Source of the DNA: Diphasiastrum complanatum
Lineage: Eukaryota > Streptophyta > Lycopodiopsida > Lycopodiales > Lycopodiaceae
Length of the DNA stretch: 64,000 bases
Assembly: GCA_029204225.1 (NCBI GenBank)
Contig: CM055098.1
Location: 7,982,246-8,046,245 of the forward strand
Direction of reading: 5' to 3'
Under the pieces are notes generated by a model. It ran no database searches, had not been told where the DNA came from, and saw nothing but the letters and a program-made list of their open reading frames with translations. The stretch's first letter is position 1, and every line of letters starts with the position of its first letter. Position numbers and translations under genes: made by a program. Positions 9,986 through 22,822 of the stretch are shown here, piece after piece.

Positions 9986-12900
9986 TGTCGGAGAAGCTAG
10001 AAGTTCCTTTGGTGCAATGAACACAAAATGAATTTAGAGCTTAATGTGCAATGGTAGCGGAAGCAATGAGCAGATAATCAGACAAGTCAATCAGATAGTT
10101 AGACAGAATGTAGAAAAGCATTGCAATACTAATAAGAACCTGAATGGAGAACCAGATAGTGGTTTACTCAGATTAAGTATAATGAAATATACATGTCAAA
10201 TAATGTAGGTGAGCACAAGACGTAGCAGATATGACCGTGTGCCTCACAAAACTAATTATAAGCTGTAAAAGTTATAAACTTATTACTGACAATCCATCTG
10301 AAGAAAAGAATTGCTGCATGAAGGCTATCTGTCTTGGTCATTCATCATAATTGAATTGATTCACTATATACACAATTCACATTTGTGCAGATGAAAAGTA
10401 CAAGAGAGGGCGTAAAGTGGTTGTGCCATCTGTAGGAGATCGTGGGTGGCTGTTGTCATTGTCAAATCTGTTTGCACAGTACATAGAATGAGCGTGATGA
10501 GGCGACAACATCGGGCTTTGTCAAAATGTCGTTGGAAAAAAAAATGTGAAAAATGCGACACCCTTTGGCCTTCGGCCTTTCTTAGAAAGAACTTAGGTGA
10601 AAATGGGACTTTGTCACAACCTTCGCCTTTTTCGCTTTTTTTGCCTGTTCAAGTTTACTTGTATTTATGCAGACTATCGCATTGTCAGCTTTTTCGCCTA
10701 TTCAAGTTTACTTGTATTTATGCAAACTATGCGAAAACATGAGTAAAACTGCAGCAACATGAATGGACGTAGATTAACATAGGATTTAGGAGAATAGAGG
10801 AGATAAATTCCAACATGAACAATCATCTATGTGAAGGTTTACTGGTCTGGTGGGGGTTCTTTTTCACTATATTTCTTTTCAGAAACGTTGGAAAACTTCA
10901 ATGGATCTTTTCTGAGCAAACTAGCCTTAGTAGAACTAATTGAAGACAAAAAACAAAGTACTTCAGGTCTTGGATAAATTGGCAAATATTCATATAGAAC
11001 AAACTTCTTATTTGATATTTGTGAGGGTTGATTGGACCAAAAAATAGGAACTAACCTTCATAGGGCCAAATCTGATAGAACTAACATTCACAAGGATTAT
11101 TGAAAGTCATTGGCTATATGAGAAATAGTCAAAATGAAATGCGAAGGTTTAGAACCATAAACTAAGGTTTTTCTTGCTAGAGATCTATTTTTCACTTATA
11201 AACTAACTAGAATCAGAAAAAAAGAGTCTTCGTAAGGCAAAGATTAGTGGATGGGAACCTTCGCAAAGACTATGACCTAGTCATAAGGTGAACAGATTGC
11301 AACAAGACGTGCAACAAATAAGAACCAAATTTATAATAAAATTTGAAGGTGTTTTTTTTTTGTCTATTATGTCTTTTCGATTGATTTAACCTTTTCATGG
11401 CTTTCAAAAAAGCACAAGAAACCTTGCAAATCATTGAAAAAGCCTAATTTGGCATTTTGGAGGTGGAAAAAAGTTGGTTGACTAATTATGAGCCCTTTTC
11501 TTTCTTCTTTCTTATGAATTTTTATGAAGAATTTTTTTAATGTTTTTATTGCTTTTACAAGTTTTTGAAATTGGCTGGGAAGTAACCTTTACTTCAAATT
11601 GGAGCTATGTATGAGGGCAGTCCTACCTACAAGTTGATGAGGGTTAGATCAAGAGGAACAACAAGTTATTGTCTTTGATAGCAATTTTTATACTCTTTAT
11701 CTTCCAAATTGTAGAAACTCAACATTTTCTTTTGATTTTTTTTGAAATTTTGATTTTTTGATGATTCATTGTCTCCCCTTTCCTACTCATCAATTGCAAG
11801 TGATTACAAGCAAACAATCCCATCAAAATATCAAAATCTAACTCTAAGTCACCACCAAATGCAATTCTAATACTAGTATGCCAAAACCAAGATGCCTAAA
11901 TGCATGCCAACCACAATTCAATCATCACAAACATGCTAACAAACTAAAAAGAATGTTAATTGCTCCAGAAAATAGTGCCAAAAATGTAGGAGTTTCTTCA
12001 CACCTACCCTCAACCTCTCTTTTTTGGATCCACACAGAGACAATGCAAATAGGTTAGAGAGATTGATTCTCTTGTCTTGTCACGTGATAGTTCGTTCCCG
12101 AGGGAGTAGTGTTTATTTACAAGCTGTTAGAAAAGCTGACAATGAAACCCTGACCACTAACAAGCATTAACCACATATTATTCACAAGATCAAAGCTCAC
12201 TTTCTCTCTCTCAATCTTTTATCTAATAAGGATAGCAACAAAAAGCAATCTCAACCGATGCAAAATCCATTAAGCATGAAAATCCAATAAACATAAAATT
12301 GATGGAGATTGTCATTTGCGATATCCCTTACAGAAGTCTCTAGCATCTCAATACATTTTTTTAAGAATTTTATTTTTCTCTAAATAGTTTTTCAAGCTTT
12401 ATTTTTTTTTTTCATAATAGTCTGTTGAGATTTGTTTGAATTTTTCTTCTAAAAATTATATTTTTTCATATTATTTAAGTTCTCATAGTAACCTAAAAGA
12501 CCATTTTTTCCATGACACATATAAATGATCAACTGAGTAACTAAATTAAAGTTAGGATGTTTCAATGAATGAGGATCAACAAAGTACAACAATCATGATG
12601 ATCATAAATCTAAATGCTTCAAAATTTTTTCCTTATGATGTATCATATCAAAAGGTGATAGCTTTTTATCTTTTGAATTTCTTGTCCTAAGCGGGCCATA
12701 CTCTGGAGGAAGATCTATGTGAAGATGATAAAACTTAGCCATAGGTTAAAAGAATACTAATTAACAATGCGTTGACAACAATAGCTGAATCTCAAAAAAG
12801 GTAAAATACCATCAAACATTGTAAAGAAGTTCATCTAAATATATATGGATATGACATGTCTTGAATGGGAGTCAAACAATCTTCATTTTTGGAGATGGCG

Positions 12901-13499
12901 ACAATCAAAAGTCATTGTTGGAGATGGTGGTAGCCATATTCTTGATGTGCTATTCTATTCTAATTTTTTTAGTTTGTCAAAACTAATTTTGAATGTTTCA
13001 AGTGTTGAAAAAGTTTGACGTTCAAGAGTCTCATTTAACTAGCAAGAATTGATTTTGGATGTGACTACAATGGTTGAAATGGTTTACATTGAAAATGGTG
13101 AGGGTAGATGTGTAAAGTAGTCTTTAAGTAGCATTCTAGTCAAGTTTCTTTCTCTCCTACATGGCATTTCTTATAGGGCCCTTTTCGAGCTCTAATTTTC
13201 TCTAATGCACATAGGGTCCTAGAGCCCTCACACTTATTCTCTTATCTATTTTGATCTAAGATTTGCCAAATGCCCAACATGGGCCTAGAATATACAAAAA
13301 TCTACAAACAATGTGTCATTTGAAGAAGATGGGTTCTACTGCCACCAACTCTTTTGTTAAAAAGTTTACATATCTAAGCAATATATAAGATGAATGCATT
13401 TTGGAGCTACAAATTGTATAACTAGACAAGACAATAAAAGGCTATCTACTTTATAACAATTGTAAAATTTCATTCATTGATTAATTGAATTGGCATGTT
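9986..13499. other. LTR remnant and gene-free AT-rich sequence
   Basis: The first few hundred bases are the LTR of the minus-strand copia. Around 10633-10735 a 50-odd-bp unit containing TTCAAGTTTACTTGTATTTA occurs twice in tandem. About 11850-12360 shares scattered blocks (a TTCGTTCCC-type block, TCTCTCTCAATC, AAATCCA-rich tails) with the LTR at 3414-4427 and may be a diverged copy. Nothing else is recognisable. No long ORF. Confidence 0.4.
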
Positions 13500-13504
13500 T
13501 TTTA

Positions 13505-14205
13505 TGTGAAGAATTGCCAAAAATTGGCAAATCTAGCTTGATCAAAAACCATGTAGAATAGTGTAAATTGTGTACACAAGTGGGTCCCACACATGTGAGG
13601 CCATGATGACACATGGGAAACCCATCCTAATGTAGGTTAGGTCAAGTCAAGAGAGTTGGTCATGTCTATTTGGTGGTCATCCCTACTTTATAGGACCTAC
13701 ACCTAAGTTTAAGGTGAAAATTTGACCAACTAGCTACCTACCAAGCATAACTCTAGGAAATAGACTAGGGTTTCATTTTAGGTCAAGGAGAGTGAGTTAA
13801 CTTCCTTATTACATGCTGGAAATCCACCTAACTTCAAGAAGGAAGTCGAATTTGCTATGTATTCCCTCTCTCCATAGTGAGAAGAAAGAAAATTTGTGGA
13901 GCTCATTGGCAATCTCAAGCTAGTTCACTATGTACATTGAGTTTTTGTGATCCAAATGAGACCGAATCAATTTCTACTTGTTTCTCAGGTTGAAGGCCGT
14001 ACTACATCCTGTATTACACACGTGTGGGCTCGTATTTCAATGTTTATCAATGCTTTTGATTGTTAATGCTTGTTGTTTGTCAAATTGCCAATCTAGATCA
14101 ACTTTTTTGTGTCTAGTTTTTTGATAGATTGTTAAGCAAGCATCCAATCACTCTTGTGGATCTTTTGTAGATCCATTTATGGTCCTAAAGTATAGTACTT
14201 TCACA
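13505..14205 (+). repeat. 5' LTR, 701 bp
   Basis: TG...CA ends; TSD TTTTA precedes it. Contains CACACGTGTGGG near 14017-14028 with a perfect CACGTG core at 14019-14024. In the 3' copy that core has decayed to CATGTG. Confidence 0.93.
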
Positions 14206-14221
14206 TGGTATCAGAGCCAAG
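14206..14221 (+). promoter_or_regulatory. Primer-binding site
   Basis: TGGTATCAGAGCCAAG directly follows the 5' LTR and complements the 3' end of initiator tRNA-Met, the usual copia primer. Confidence 0.93.
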
Positions 14222-15010
14222 TACAAGAGCATAAGCCATTGATCTAATGCAAATCCATTTTTAGCAAGTTTTGGTGCTAAAAGCTAGTATTGAGAGGGCA
14301 AGTTAGAATCTTGATTTTGGTGAGGAGATTTGATCCCAAACTTGGTAGGGGTCCAAATCCGTACTGTCCACATGTGCGGGCACCTCTGAACCTGCATTTA
14401 ATGCATGGTATTCATTTGATCCAAAAAAATTCAATTTGTGAGCTATTGGTGTAATTTTTGGTGGAGATCCTAGGATAATCTACCAAGATCATTTGCCATT
14501 GATTAGATTTGAATTTGTTTCATGGAATCTAATTAATCTAGGCTGAGTTCAAGTCCTATTAAGGTTAAAAACAGGTCTTGAAAGTACACCAAGAAGGAAG
14601 AAAGAGATTAAGTCATTTTTTTGTCCAAAAATAGCCAAATTTGGCAAGATTTGATTGTAAGTAGATTTCACATCATCTTATCTTCATTCCAACTTTGTGA
14701 GGGAGTGCTAGAACTGAGACTATAAGTCCATTTGTTGGATTAGAAATCTAATTTGAGTGAAAAACTACAAGAGAGAGACCTTAGTGAGTTTCTAGAGACA
14801 ATCAAATCCATTTCTTGGCAAGATTTGTTTGAAAGTAGTTTTCACTTCATCTTATCTTCATTCCAGCTTTGTGAGGGAGTGATAGAACTATGATTATAAG
14901 TCCATTTGTTGGATTAAAAATCAAATTTGAGTGAAACACTGCAAGTGTGAGACCTTTGTGAGTTTCAAGTCAATCAAATCTATTTCTTGTTTGTAAAAGT
15001 CACTTGTAAG

Positions 15011-16200
15011 ATGGGATCTGCTGGAGCATACCTTCTAGAAGCTAGTGAGAGGTTGAATTCTACAAATTATGCTATTTGGAAGGTTAGAATGGAGTCACTC
15101 TTAGTGCTCCAAGACCTTTATGAGTTCTTGATTGAAGATGAAGATGAACCTCTAGGTGCGAGTTAGCTAGATACAAGAAGAGATCTAGGCTTGCACTTCA
15201 TTGTGTGAAGATGAATGTGAGCAATGATTTGTTGAGAGAAGTATCAGCTTGTACTAATGCTAAAGAGGATTGGGAGTCTTTAAAATCAATCTATGAGTCT
15301 AGCAACACTTCTAGAGTTCTTATGCTAAGAAATCAAATTTTGCAAAGCATGAGGAGAAGTGAGGAGAGTGCACAGGATTATGTACTCAGAATCAAGTCTC
15401 TAAATAGGGAGTTGGCTTCCATTGGAGAGAAGATTCATGATGGAGAGCTTGTACAAATTGTCCTTAATGGTCTAGGAGATGACTTTGCAAATTTGGTCCA
15501 AAGTTTTGCCATCCAAGACACTTTGCCAACTATAGAAAAATTTCACAGTGTATTAGTGGCTGAAGAGTGTAGGATGCTCCATGAAAAATCTAGGATGAGT
15601 TCCTTGTCTTTGCAGGATGGTGATGAGAAAGCCAATTTCTCATTCAAGGGCAAAAAGAATACCAATGGAAAGAAGAAGCATCCAAAGGAGGCCAAAGAAG
15701 AGGATGATGCATCAAGTTCAAAGGACAAATCAAAGCAAAAATGCTTCTTTTGTGGAAAGAAGGGGCATTATGCATCTGAATGCTACAAGAGGCTAAGAGC
15801 ACAAGTGGAGGAGGACAAACAAGGAAACCTTGCAAAGGAGGAGGATGAGGATGAAGTAGATGTATTCTTGATGGCATCTACATCCTCACCAACAAGCAAT
15901 AGCAATTCAAGAGACAATTGGTGGATCGACAGTGGGGCTAGCTCCCACATGTCTTGTGAAAAGGACTTTCTCTCAACCTTACACTCTTTCAATGATGCTA
16001 AAAAGTTTGTCTTTACTGCAAATGATGAAGAGTGTAGGATAGATGGTGTTGGCACCATCTCTTTGTGTCTAGAATCCTCAAAATGCATGGATCTAGAAAA
16101 TGTCCTTTATGTACCATCAATCACCAAGAATATGCTTAGTGTTGGTCTACTCAAAGTGGTTTGGATGTCCACTTTAAGCATGGTGTTTTCTTCATCTTGA
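15011..16200 (+). pseudogene. copia Gag-protease of the 13505 element, one frameshift in the N-terminus
   Basis: The natural start is the ATG at 15011 (MGSAGAYLLEASERL), homologous to the Gag start at 43893. That frame runs to a stop near 15163. The homologous reading continues in another frame (ELARYKKRSRLALH) and becomes the 331-codon frame from 15205, so a single small indel near 15150-15165 splits Gag. In the 331-codon frame the UBN2 Gag core covers residues 1-130, an intact CCHC knuckle CFFCGKKGHYASEC sits at about 180-193, and the protease Asp is D242 in WIDSGASSH. A second small frameshift near 16150 moves the pre-integrase reading (SGLDVHFKHGVFF) into the next frame. If the first indel is real, only N-terminally truncated Gag-protease could be made. 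Confidence 0.85.
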
Positions 16201-17159
16201 AGAATGATGTTTGCATTGCAAAGGGATTTAAACATGGAAGATTGTTTAAGTTGGAAGCTAGTGTTGCTTTTAAAAGAATGAGCTTGGCAAAGGAGGAGAT
16301 CACTCAAGAGAAGATCTTGGCAAAGTGTGATCTTGCTTGCATTGAGGAGGAGCATCAAAAGGAGGAAGATCTTGAGGATCAGCCTCAAATCATGAGAGTT
16401 CCAAGGGAGTCCTTAATGACAATGTCCAAGTCATCAAATTGCATGCAAATTGTCCATTCAAGTGTGCATCTTGCAAGGGTGGTGAGCATTGGAGAGTCTA
16501 CTATCTTTGAATACTTTTTGGAAAGTATTAGTAGACATGAGTTGACTTGTTTCTTACCTTTAAGATTCATGGTGTTTATTACTTTGTATGACAAGACAAT
16601 GAAATGGGATGCTTTGAAATCTACATTTGTTGTTGATAAAGCAATTTCATTGGATAACTATGTTTGTAATAGTTTGAATAGTGTCATAAAAGATGAAACA
16701 TCATTTGTATTGGAAATCTTTGGGTCCACATGCTTTGAGCATGATCATTCCAATGTAAGGACCAAAGATTATCCTATTTCAATGATAGGAATAATGGTAG
16801 TGTTTTGCTCTTCAAGTAGAGATTGTAGAATCTACTTGTTTTCAACCAAAGAATTTGTCAATGGTGGAAATGTGATCTTTCAAGAGTGGAAGATTTGTAA
16901 ACTTGAAGAAGCACCTTTGGATCAACACATTATTCAATTCATTGATGTTTTGGAGTCAAGTCAAGTGGAGGAGCAAGCTCAAGACTCGAGGACTCCAAGA
17001 AGAATCTTGAGTATCAAGATAGAGCCATCAAGGCTCAATCATATGGATCAAGCAAGGCAAGTTGTCTTTGGCAACATTATTTATGCACTTAATATTTTAA
17101 TTGATGTATCTTCAAGTGCACAAAATGCCTTGGAATCCATGGCTTGGCATGATGTTTAG
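16161..17159 (+). CDS. Unrecognised 332-codon ORF in place of integrase/RT
   Basis: This long open frame overlaps the Gag-protease frame by 40 bp. Its first 35 residues are the copia pre-integrase leader (GLDVHFKHGVFF, FKHGRLFKLE). After that there is no LWH motif, HHCC finger, DDE core, YVDD or RNase H. The rest is a coding-like, Cys/His-poor sequence; a late stretch (NVIFQEWKICKLEEAP) faintly resembles the copia linker between integrase and RT. It may be a degraded pol linker kept open by chance, or an accessory protein. About 300 codons without a stop at this AT content is notable. Confidence 0.5.
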   Translation: MDVHFKHGVFFILKNDVCIAKGFKHGRLFKLEASVAFKRMSLAKEEITQEKILAKCDLACIEEEHQKEEDLEDQPQIMRVPRESLMTMSKSSNCMQIVHSSVHLARVVSIGESTIFEYFLESISRHELTCFLPLRFMVFITLYDKTMKWDALKSTFVVDKAISLDNYVCNSLNSVIKDETSFVLEIFGSTCFEHDHSNVRTKDYPISMIGIMVVFCSSSRDCRIYLFSTKEFVNGGNVIFQEWKICKLEEAPLDQHIIQFIDVLESSQVEEQAQDSRTPRRILSIKIEPSRLNHMDQARQVVFGNIIYALNILIDVSSSAQNALESMAWHDV

Positions 17160-17358
17160 TTTTGAAGTGTGCTACATGTATATAGACACATTTATGGAAC
17201 ATCTTGTAAGGGATCCTCTAAGAGGTGGTGAAAGATCCTTCATGGACATCATTCTCTATTGGAGTCTCAAAAGTTCCTTCTTTGTAGCTGGATTTTTTAG
17301 ACACTTCTAAAAGCTTTCATTGATCTATCAAGAGAGTTGTAAATAGATCAAGCTAAAT

Positions 17359-17369
17359 TTGAGGAGGAG
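17359..17369 (+). promoter_or_regulatory. Polypurine tract
   Basis: The purine stretch ending GAGGAGGAG abuts the 3' LTR start TGTGAAG; it is the expected plus-strand primer. A matching AGGAGGAG sits at the same place in the 41442 element. Confidence 0.85.
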
Positions 17370-18070
17370 TGTGAAGAATTGCCAAAAATTGGCAAATCTA
17401 GCTTGATCAAAAACCATGTAGAATAGTGTAAATTGTGTACACAAGTGGGTCCCACACATGTGAGACCATGATACCACATGGGAAACCCATCCTAATGTAG
17501 GTTAGGTCAAGTCAAGAGAGTTGGTCATGTCTATTTGGTGGTCATGCCTACTTTATAGGACCTACACCTAAGTTTAAGGTGAAAATTTGACCAACTAGCT
17601 ACCTACCAAGCATAACTCTAGGAAATAGACTAGGGTTTCATTTTAGGTCAAGGAGAGTGAGTTAACTTCCTTATTACATGCTGGAAATCCATCTAACTTC
17701 AAGAAGGAAGTCGAATTTTCTATGTATTCCCTCTCTCCATAGTGAGAAGAAAGAAAATTTTTGGAGCTCATTGGCAATCTCAAGCTAGTTCACTATGTAC
17801 ATTGAGTTTTTGTGATCCAAATGAGACCAAATCAATTTTTACTTGTTTCTCAGGTTGAAGGCCGTACTACAGCCTGTAGTACACATGTGTGGGCTCGGAT
17901 GTCAATGTTTATCAATGCTTTTGATTGTTAATGCTTGTTGTTTGTCAAATTGCCAATCTAGATCAAAACTTTTGTGTCTAGTTTTTTGATAGATTGTTAA
18001 GCAAGCATCCAATCACTCTTGTGGATCTTTTGTAGATCCATTTATGGTCCTAAAGTACAGTACTTTCACA
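17370..18070 (+). repeat. 3' LTR, 701 bp
   Basis: Same length as the 5' LTR, followed by TSD TTTTA. Mismatches are scattered along the repeat. Confidence 0.93.
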
Positions 18071-18075
18071 TTTTA

Positions 18076-20569
18076 GACCCTTTGAACTCTATTCTAGAAT
18101 TTTTAGCTGCCTATACTCGTCACCAATGTCAAAGGCAATTGTCATCAATGTCAAAGAAGTTGTTGTAAATCTACAGATGCTAATTTGTTGTGACAATATA
18201 AATTTCAAATTGAATTTCAGAATTTTTATGAACAATGAAGTCTAAAATTTTATATAACTATAAGAAAAAACTTTAAAGTCTTTGTATTTCCATTCCTGAG
18301 TGTTACTACATCATAGAAAAACATTAATGGCTAATAGTCTAGCCCCAAAGTGGCCTAAAAAGTGGATTATCAAGGATTTTTTATAATTTATTTTTATCAA
18401 ATCTCACAATAAAACTGATGAAAAGGAGGCAAGAGGAGGCCCGAGCACCTTCTCTCAAACTATGCATGATATAATGTGATGACCGAAAAATTTCATGAGA
18501 TCTCTATCATTAGTGTTGTGACATCTGCTTAAAATTGTGGATGACTTAAGACTATTTCAATTTGCAAATCATGTACCTAAAGCATTTAGGAGATACTTAT
18601 TAGAAGTGCCTCTAGTCTCCTAATTTCCCTTATGTCTAGTTGTATGTACCACTAAGTAGAATTATCAGCTTCAATGAAAAAATGCATACATGCATTATGC
18701 ATCGCACATATCATGTTCATATGCCATCACAATTTTAGTGCATATGACCACTATTAGTCATGAGATATTTTTGTGCATATGACCACTATTAGTCATGAGA
18801 TATTTTTGTTTACATATTTGAATTTATGTACTCGAGATGAAGTGCGTGTGTCTATGCACTCAAAAGATAGGTTTGCCTCATTATCAAATTGCAATTTATA
18901 GTCTAATAACCTCGAGGAATTTATTATTATTATTTTTAAAAGTCGTTGAAATGATGGAATTTTTAGTTATAACGCTTTCCTACCTTTCTTTTTTATTTTA
19001 TTTTTACTGAGACTACCTTGGGTTTAATGTTGGGCCAAGTCCATGAGAAGGGACTTTACATCATCTTTGGGAGTGTACTGTCCACCTCCTACCCTCTCAC
19101 TACGTAAAGTCCTAGAGGCTTGAATAAAATATTGCATGAAACAAATAAAAAAAAGAAGTATCTTCTTTACAACATATCATTATGTCGATGCCACAGTGAA
19201 AGTGCATTGCATGTTCTTCAATAAGTGAACGTTTGTGAGAGTATGCCATATGACTTATTATCAATGGCATGTTGAATTGAGCTATATGTGGATTATCAAA
19301 TTTCCCCACATTGTAGTGCACTTTTTCAATAATATCCCTTTGTGAATTAAGTACATATGTTTTCCTTCAATAGCCCGACATATGTTGGTTCAATTTTTAG
19401 TACAAGCATTATTTAAAATACTATAGAAAATTAAAAACTTGTTGGGAAATCTTCTAATGTCATGAGACATCACAATTATAAACATCTTTGTAAAAAATTA
19501 GTAAATCATTCTTCTTACACATTAATAAATGAGATTGGATATGTAGTGACATCGCATACGAACTATACGTCATTTATCTCCACACGTTTATAATTGTGTC
19601 AATGTACAATGAATTCAAGATAAATTTGAAAGCATGATTAACTAAATGGTTACACCAAAACAAACTATAAATTGTGATAAGTGGTTCCCAACAAGTCTTT
19701 GCTTGGAACTGAAACTCACTATTGTTTTAGTTTCAAGTCATCACGCAATTTAATATATAGAATAGGTGTATTTATTTATGGCATAAAGCAAGAAAGAACT
19801 GCCATCAATCAACAACTCAGGATGGTGGACAAATATGACATTATTATTCTTCTTGAAGATTGAGAGAATGGAGATGTAATGTCATGTAACAAATTTGTTA
19901 GTTCATTTATTTGACACAATAATGTAAATATAAAATATTACACTTTACGTCATCTAAGACTATAAGCTTACGTTGAGTAGTACCTTATGTCATGTAAGAT
20001 TATTAGCTTACATTGAGTAGTATCTTGTGTCATCTGATGTTGTTAGCTTACGTTGAGTATGAGCTTACGTTATCTAACATGATTACTTTACATTGGGTAG
20101 TAGATACATCTACTTGGGGTGTTAACAAAACTATTCATTTTTTTCTTCTTCTAAAGTCCAACTTTAATTTATGATTTCAAAATCTTTAAAACTTTATATT
20201 GAAAACCTTTGGAGTCAATCTACAAACCACTTAAAAAGAAATCAATAGTTATTTAGCAAGTTGAAATGATGCATGATCTGTGATGACGTAATATGCTAGG
20301 TGAACAATGATGTACAAGCTAGCTGGTTGGAATTAAAAATCTCTAGCTTTCATGAATATGATTTTTTAGCACAAGCTTGAACTAGGGCGTGAAAGACTAC
20401 TACTCTTGTTAAATGACCTAAAATAGTAAATCATCACAATTTATACATTTTTACATAGTTGTTAATGCATTAGATATCAATCAATAATTATAGCATTGGA
20501 AACTATCTGAATCTCTATTGTTGTCCCATCAACGACATTAGGATTACCATAAATTTTAAAACAAAGATT
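18076..20569. other. Gene-free AT-rich sequence with two tandem repeats
   Basis: A 35-bp unit beginning GTGCATATGACC is perfectly duplicated at 18738-18772 and 18773-18807. A roughly 50-bp unit built on TTACGTCATCTAAG...AGCTTACGTTGAGTAGTA is repeated three to four times with drift at about 19943-20103. No convincing ORF otherwise. Confidence 0.6.
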
Positions 20570-22822
20570 TGTTGATCCTCATGTGGCACAATTTTGACCA
20601 TGTACTTGTGATCACTTGGCATGGTGACGACTTTGAGCTTTTCCACTAATTTATTCTTATAAAATAGTGAATAAAACCATTTCTAAAAAGGATGTTCACA
20701 GCTTGGTCCCCTTAACATCCATTCATGTGAATAAGATCTTGAGGTCCAAAACATTTGTATTAAAAAAAAAACAATTCTCACAAATGCTATCTTCCATGAA
20801 TGATCCATCAATGCAAGATATACTACACATACCTGGAGTCTTCTTGGCCTCTAATTTTTTGCATTGTTTTAGAAAATTCATGAGCAAGTGGCCCCTTCTC
20901 CATGTGGCAAGTCATTGTTGGTCTTATAAAACTTGCCTCCATCAAACTTGGGCCAATTTTTTCATTTTTTACTCAAAACCAACATCAAAATTTTACCAGA
21001 GATATCGGAATTGAAGGTTATTAGCTTGCTACTCCTTATGGGATAAGGCATGGATGTCACAAAAGATTTCGGCAAAGTACACAACATCCTATATCACATT
21101 AAATTGCAACTAGTGGGACAACTAGATCCATTCTACGAGAGAAATGAGACAAAGCTCTTGGAAATCATATAAATAGACATCCAAGGGCTTTATCCCCATT
21201 TGAAATGTTGTGAACCAATGACAATGTTTAAAATCATCCAAGATTGATAGCAATGTGATCCTAGAGGCCTGTTTAAACTTATTTCCTGTGGTTGGCATAT
21301 TCGGCTCATCTTTTATATTCTTACACCATACATGCATCTTATCATTAAAACATGATTCTATTAGCAGTTCTAGTACTATTTGATGAACTTTGTATGTAAA
21401 AAATGAGAATTTTATCGATCCAACTATGCCAAAACAACATAACACTACATAACAAAGTAATGCTAAAAATATCAACGTAAATTTTTTTTACAACTTGTCT
21501 TCTTAATACTAAGCAAATTAGTTCTAAAATATTTAAAAACTAGGAACCACACAAAATAAAAAAGTTTTTATCTACCAAAAGTGTTTTTTTTTTTTAAATT
21601 TATCTTTAAATAAGATATAGAAAAAGAAAACTTGATTTCTTATAACTAGTTTTCCAGGATTGTTTTTTTTGGTTTCTCATGAGGTAGTAATTCACTCATA
21701 GAGTTGTTTACGTATTCCAGAGAAATTGCAATGAGACTATCTATAAGATTAGGAAAATGTGTAAAATATGGATATCAAGTCTTTCTGAAGCAAGTTTTCA
21801 TACAAGATGTATGCACATGAAACAAGGGTTATGTTGAGCCTTGTCAATTCCATTAATGTATAAATGCTTGGTGATCCATTCACGTTCTTGCTGGCATCTT
21901 CTTTTTTACGGAGTGGGACAGTGTTCCCTTGAATCCATTTTCTGTTGTTTAGGAGTTCGAGGGCGCTTTTTCTGCAAAAATCAGCATGCTTATCATTGTC
22001 TACACTTGAATACGTAGGTAGAAGTCTCATGAGTTTCAGCCAACCATCATGTAATTCAAAAGCAATACTCTAAATATTAGTATGTTGTAGAACAATATGA
22101 TTAAGTCCTTTTTCCAAGGAGCATTTAAGGACCTTACTATTGATTAAATTGCAATCTGTAGTCAGAACATGACCAAACTTTTTTGACATAAAGCCAAGTA
22201 GTACATGAACAAGCTTGAAGGTTTTCAATTTGAAAGTTACAAAAGACTTCACAAAAAGATACCAATCCATTTTAACATTCGGCATGTATGACCAACCAAA
22301 AACAATATCGTCGAAGATGTATAAAGCCGAATAACTGTAATAAAATGCAATCATAAAATTGCTTCACATGAAAGGTCTCAAACATCCTGTTACGGTAAAG
22401 TAAATGTAGAAAGAGTGTTCCCTTGGTATCATGCGTAATGAGTTATAGGCGATTCGTCATATTCCTGATCAATTCCCTCCTATCCAAAATCTTGTCATCT
22501 TGCAAGCATATCAATCCCTATAAAAGTTCAGCTTCTTGATAGGTAACTCGTTATGTGCCGCACTTCCTTGTCCTTATTTCCCTTTGAATCCTATGAATTT
22601 CCTTCTTTTACCCCCACCCTGGCCAGAGATAACAGAGCTTGGGTTGTTGAGGTTAAAAGTGCCCGTTCTTTTATTGGAGTTTTGAAAGAAATTGTCTTGT
22701 AGTGTGGAAAAGCTAGGTCTTGTGAGCAAGCGTTCAATCTCTCTAATATTTGCAGCATCGCCTAGAGTTGCAAGGAGTTTGGCACTCTTAGATTCCCATC
22801 TGTTGAACCAGTACATAACCAT
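20570..22822 (-). pseudogene. Unrecognised coding-like locus (several minus-strand ORFs)
   Basis: Successive minus-strand frames at 22574-22822, 22070-22354, 21749-22030 and 21122-21475 read like protein (balanced composition, few low-complexity runs), for example KLLATLGDAANIREIERLL and FCRKSALELLNNRKWIQ. Frames change between the pieces and stops fall between them, so this is either a multi-exon gene whose introns I cannot place or a decayed gene or transposon. No RT, integrase or transposase signature was found. Confidence 0.3.

Larger units (their letters stand above)
13505..18070 (+). mobile_element. Complete non-autonomous copia derivative (Gag-protease only, TR-GAG-like)
   Basis: Two 701-bp LTRs (13505-14205 and 17370-18070) start TGTGAAGAATTG and end ACTTTCACA. 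They are flanked by a perfect 5-bp duplication TTTTA (13500-13504, 18071-18075). A PBS follows the left LTR and a GAGGAGGAG polypurine tract precedes the right one, so the insertion is structurally complete (4566 bp). I count about 18 mismatches and no indels between LTRs, roughly 97% identity. The interior has Gag, a zinc knuckle and protease, but no integrase DDE blocks, no YVDD and no RNase H. That makes it similar to terminal-repeat retrotransposons carrying only a GAG domain. Movement would need enzymes from another copia element. Confidence 0.93.

Noticed and set aside
16150-16200. Programmed -1 frameshift between the Gag-protease and 332-codon frames
   Set aside because: No slippery heptamer with a downstream pseudoknot could be made out, and homologous reading shows a simple small deletion in the LLTKSGLDV segment. 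The 40-bp overlap remains worth testing in other copies.
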